Source: Roseateles aquatilis (GTDB lineage Bacteria; Pseudomonadota; Gammaproteobacteria; Burkholderiales; Burkholderiaceae_C). Taken from it: a DNA stretch of 64,000 nt. Shown in pieces: positions 62,453 to 64,000 of the stretch. Position numbers and translations under genes: made by a program. The notes under the pieces are model-generated. The model was not told where the DNA came from and did no database searches. It saw nothing but the letters and a program-made list of their open reading frames with translations. Positions within the stretch are counted from its first letter, which is position 1; each line of letters opens with the position of its first letter. The DNA lies in NCBI RefSeq assembly GCF_002205645.1, contig NZ_NIOF01000019.1, positions 53,469 through 117,468 on the forward strand, given 5' to 3'.

Positions 62453-62647
62453 ATGCGTCGATCAAGGGTGTGGGTGCAGCGGGACCTGTTTGGAGGCCCT
62501 GACGTCCGGATAGACGCCCGCACGGGCAAAGAGAAAGCCCCCGCGACTGTTACCAGCAGTCCGGGGGCGGTGACTAACGATCATCGAAGGATCGCAAGTG
62601 CTGAGACTTATAGACGGGATCTTCTATCGCGGCAAGCGAAGCGATGA
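62453..62647 (+). CDS. Doubtful small ORF overlapping a hairpin
   Basis: A 64-residue frame (MRRSRVWVQRDLFGG) starts one base after the preceding stop. It overlaps both a strong hairpin and the start of the replication gene. It could be a leader whose translation affects the hairpin; coding character is weak. Confidence 0.3.
   Translation: MRRSRVWVQRDLFGGPDVRIDARTGKEKAPATVTSSPGAVTNDHRRIASAETYRRDLLSRQAKR
62537..62568 (+). promoter_or_regulatory. Long hairpin before the replication gene (attenuator candidate)
   Basis: GCCCCCG pairs with CGGGGGC and GACTG with CAGTC (one unpaired C), closing a seven-base loop: 12 base pairs in all. It lies 30 bases before the replication gene's start. No T-run follows, so it may act as an RNA control element or as an origin structure. 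Confidence 0.55.
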
Positions 62648-63434
62648 ATACGTGCTTCGTTCGTATCACCTTGGCAACGGTCACAAAGAGGCCGTAATCA
62701 CGCGTCAGGTGGTCTGGGAGGAGCAAGGGCCGGCCACCCTCGCAGAGCTAGCGATGTGGGAGCTGGAGCGCGTGGAGTTCGAAGACGAGAAGCGCGAGGC
62801 CAATCGTCTACGGGCTGCCCGCCGTGCTAAGACCCAGGTGCGTCGGCGCGTGAAAGTTCTGGGGCTGGATGCCCTGTTGACGCTGACGTATCGGGTCAAT
62901 CAGCAAGACCTGACCCTCTGCAAGCAGCACATGAAAGAGTTCGTCCGGCGCGTCCGGCGTGTGCTGCCGGGCTTCGTCTACGTGGCGGCGTTTGAGCGGC
63001 AGAAGCGTGGCGCCTGGCACGTCCATATGGCGATCCATCGGTTGCCGCAGTCACTCCCGTGGGCAGGCGTGAAGGTCAAGAGCTACAACGTGATTCGGGC
63101 GGTGTGGCGGAGCGTGGTTGGTGACCTCGGCGGCAACATTGATGAGTCGCGCAAGAAGCGATGGTCCAAGCAGTCAAGCGGCAAGCTCGCGGCGTATCTG
63201 TCGAAGTACATGCTGAAGGCATTCGAGGAGGGTGACGACTGGTCGAACCGCTACAGCGGCAGTGCCGGCGTTGAGTTGCCGCAGGCTGTGGTCGTGCGTT
63301 TCAAGGCGTACAGCATGGCCGAGTTGGTCGCGCTGGCATACGGCGAAGTCGCGGATGGTCCCTGCGAATGCATGACCTGGTTGGATGGCTATGGCGACAC
63401 GTTTTTCCTCTCGACTGAAGGTCCACCTGCCTAG
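62598..63434 (+). CDS. Filamentous phage replication initiator (pII-like HUH protein)
   Basis: A 278-residue protein starting at GTG 62598, behind AAGGAT. HUH motif HVH at 141-143 (GAWHVHMAIHRL) and catalytic tyrosines Y200/Y204 (AAYLSKYMLK). It nicks the viral strand for rolling-circle replication. Its spacing of motifs differs from the prophage 1 initiator, so the two are not close copies. The gene lies at the end of the module rather than the start. Confidence 0.85.
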   Translation: MLRLIDGIFYRGKRSDEYVLRSYHLGNGHKEAVITRQVVWEEQGPATLAELAMWELERVEFEDEKREANRLRAARRAKTQVRRRVKVLGLDALLTLTYRVNQQDLTLCKQHMKEFVRRVRRVLPGFVYVAAFERQKRGAWHVHMAIHRLPQSLPWAGVKVKSYNVIRAVWRSVVGDLGGNIDESRKKRWSKQSSGKLAAYLSKYMLKAFEEGDDWSNRYSGSAGVELPQAVVVRFKAYSMAELVALAYGEVADGPCECMTWLDGYGDTFFLSTEGPPA

Positions 63435-63469
63435 CCCATAGACAATCGTTGCAGCCTTGGGAGGGTGCG

Positions 63470-63790
63470 ATGTTTGATCGATCTGGGATTCCGCTTTGGG
63501 TGCACGTCATGCTCGGTGTGGCAAGCGGCTGCGTGATTGCCGGCGTAGTGCTGTACTCGCTGTTTCTTTGGCACATGCGAGTGCAGCTGGACGATGCGGC
63601 TCGTGCTGTTTCGCGGACGGTGTTGCAATCGCCAGGTGTCTCGACTCGGCCACATGTGCCCGTGCCAGTTGCTCGTGGTGTTGGCGCGTCTGCGCAGTCA
63701 GTGCAGACCTGTCCTGTTGGCCACACGCCTGGTCTCTTGAACGGAGTGCCTGTGTGTGTTTCGTCTGGTGGTCGCGTCGTTGAGCGTTGA
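63470..63790 (+). CDS. Small inovirus membrane protein
   Basis: A 106-residue protein with an N-terminal membrane helix (VHVMLGVASGCVIAGVVLYSLFLW) and a periplasmic part with two cysteines (QTCPVGHTPGLLNGVPVC). GGGAGG precedes ATG 63470. A terminator follows. Possibly a virion or superinfection-related protein; unknown family. Confidence 0.6.
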   Translation: MFDRSGIPLWVHVMLGVASGCVIAGVVLYSLFLWHMRVQLDDAARAVSRTVLQSPGVSTRPHVPVPVARGVGASAQSVQTCPVGHTPGLLNGVPVCVSSGGRVVER

Positions 63791-63800
63791 GACGAAAAAA

Positions 63801-63825
63801 AGCCGACTTGCTGAGTCGGCTTCTG
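63801..63825 (+). terminator. Intrinsic terminator at the end of the inovirus module
   Basis: AGCCGACT-TGCTG-AGTCGGCT, preceded by an A-run and followed by TCTG. Better as a terminator for minus-strand transcripts, but the stem works both ways. Confidence 0.65.
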
Positions 63826-63860
63826 GGGTCATGTGTTGCTACGGACATACGCACAAGAGT

Positions 63861-63891
63861 GGGCGTTTTAATGGTCGGTTGCGCAACGCCC
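63861..63891. repeat. Inverted repeat near the window end
   Basis: GGGCGTT and AACGCCC (63861-63867 and 63885-63891) enclose a perfect palindrome GTTGCGCAAC (63878-63887) that overlaps the right arm. It could be an origin or recombination structure. No gene is supported from 63791 to the end. Confidence 0.4.
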
Positions 63892-64000
63892 TGCGGGTGT
63901 GTCAGAAATTCTGTGTTTGAGGCGCTTCTACGAGGCTACGAGCCGGTCCTGGTGAATCGGTCTGCGTAGAGGATGGCGAATTGGTTCATTGCCTCTCGCC

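Larger units (their letters stand above)
57636..64000. mobile_element. Filamentous phage (inovirus) prophage, right end not in window
   Basis: The gene order is that of Inoviridae: repressor, ssDNA-binding protein, small proteins, pVIII-like coat, terminator, pIII-like adsorption protein, pVI-like protein, Zot (pI), hairpin-rich intergenic region, HUH replication protein. At least 6.3 kb. No integrase is encoded, so it probably uses host XerCD at the dif-like repeat. Coding between 59.2 and 61.5 kb is less GC-biased at third positions than the host, which suggests transfer. A right-hand att copy was not found before 64000. Confidence 0.85.

Noticed and set aside
62082..62513. Continuation frame after zot starting at GTG 62082
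   Set aside because: It runs through several perfect hairpins, has Cys/Ser/Arg-rich composition and overlaps a better supported small membrane gene.
63838..63880. Possible third copy of the att repeat
   Set aside because: Stretches such as ACATACGCACA and TTTTAATGGTC match only parts of the repeat in the wrong spacing. The true right end is probably beyond the window.
63787..63969. Short frame at the window end
   Set aside because: It crosses the terminator at 63801 and an inverted repeat and has no ribosome site or protein character.

Overview
This window is a GC-rich stretch (roughly two thirds G+C by eye) of a bacterial chromosome. It most likely comes from a Burkholderiales betaproteobacterium of the Roseateles/Mitsuaria/Rubrivivax kind. 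The reasons are the complete Sox thiosulfate-oxidation cluster, the TonB-dependent receptors, a Bug-type (TctC) gene remnant, a pcaF thiolase and the codon use. No rRNA, tRNA or CRISPR array was found, and no gap between genes exceeds about 300 bases.

Host part (1-45,800). From the left: a hydantoinase/oxoprolinase cut by the window edge, a TonB-dependent receptor, a large MalT-type LuxR regulator and a 3-oxoadipyl-CoA thiolase. Next comes the sulfur-oxidation locus soxCDYZAXB (7,994-14,976). It is followed by a DsrE-like exported protein, two YeeE/YedE sulfur transporters, an ArsR-family (SoxR-type) repressor and a periplasmic thioredoxin. This set covers the full Sox cycle including sulfane dehydrogenase SoxCD, plus sulfur import, redox maintenance and control. 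After it come an ArsB/NhaD-type transporter, phosphoglucomutase, and an uptake locus made of a TonB receptor, a PepSY membrane protein and an unusual PepSY/ferredoxin/NADH-reductase fusion. A stub of a Bug-family binding protein follows. Then come a DUF1963 protein, a winged-helix/Ser-Thr kinase/TPR protein, a repeat lipoprotein, a small-domain methyltransferase, an ABC uptake pair with a binding-protein/permease fusion, and a TAXI binding protein. A group of LuxR-type regulators includes two HTH ORFs that look joined by a -1 ribosomal frameshift. Last is a minus-strand cluster of unknown function with two DUF2589 proteins and a GH108 muramidase.

Mobile part (45,824-64,000). Two unrelated small phages lie head to tail. 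Each starts at a near-identical 23-bp sequence (45,824 and 57,636) that resembles the XerC arm plus central region of dif, and each starts with a minus-strand HTH repressor. I see no integrase or transposase in either element. Prophage 1 (about 11.8 kb) has an HUH rolling-circle initiator of the phage GPA type, an A32/FtsK-like packaging ATPase and a capsid protein that resembles the double jelly-roll capsid protein of corticovirus PM2. It also has many tiny membrane proteins and a muramidase-like protein, so it looks like a tailless, membrane-containing corticovirus-like prophage. Prophage 2 (at least 6.3 kb, right end not seen) is an inovirus. It carries a ssDNA-binding protein, a pVIII-like coat protein followed by a terminator, a pIII-like adsorption protein, a pVI-like protein, Zot, a hairpin-rich intergenic region and an HUH replication protein. 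The tandem of a corticovirus-like element and a filamentous phage at one dif-like site is the main discovery candidate.
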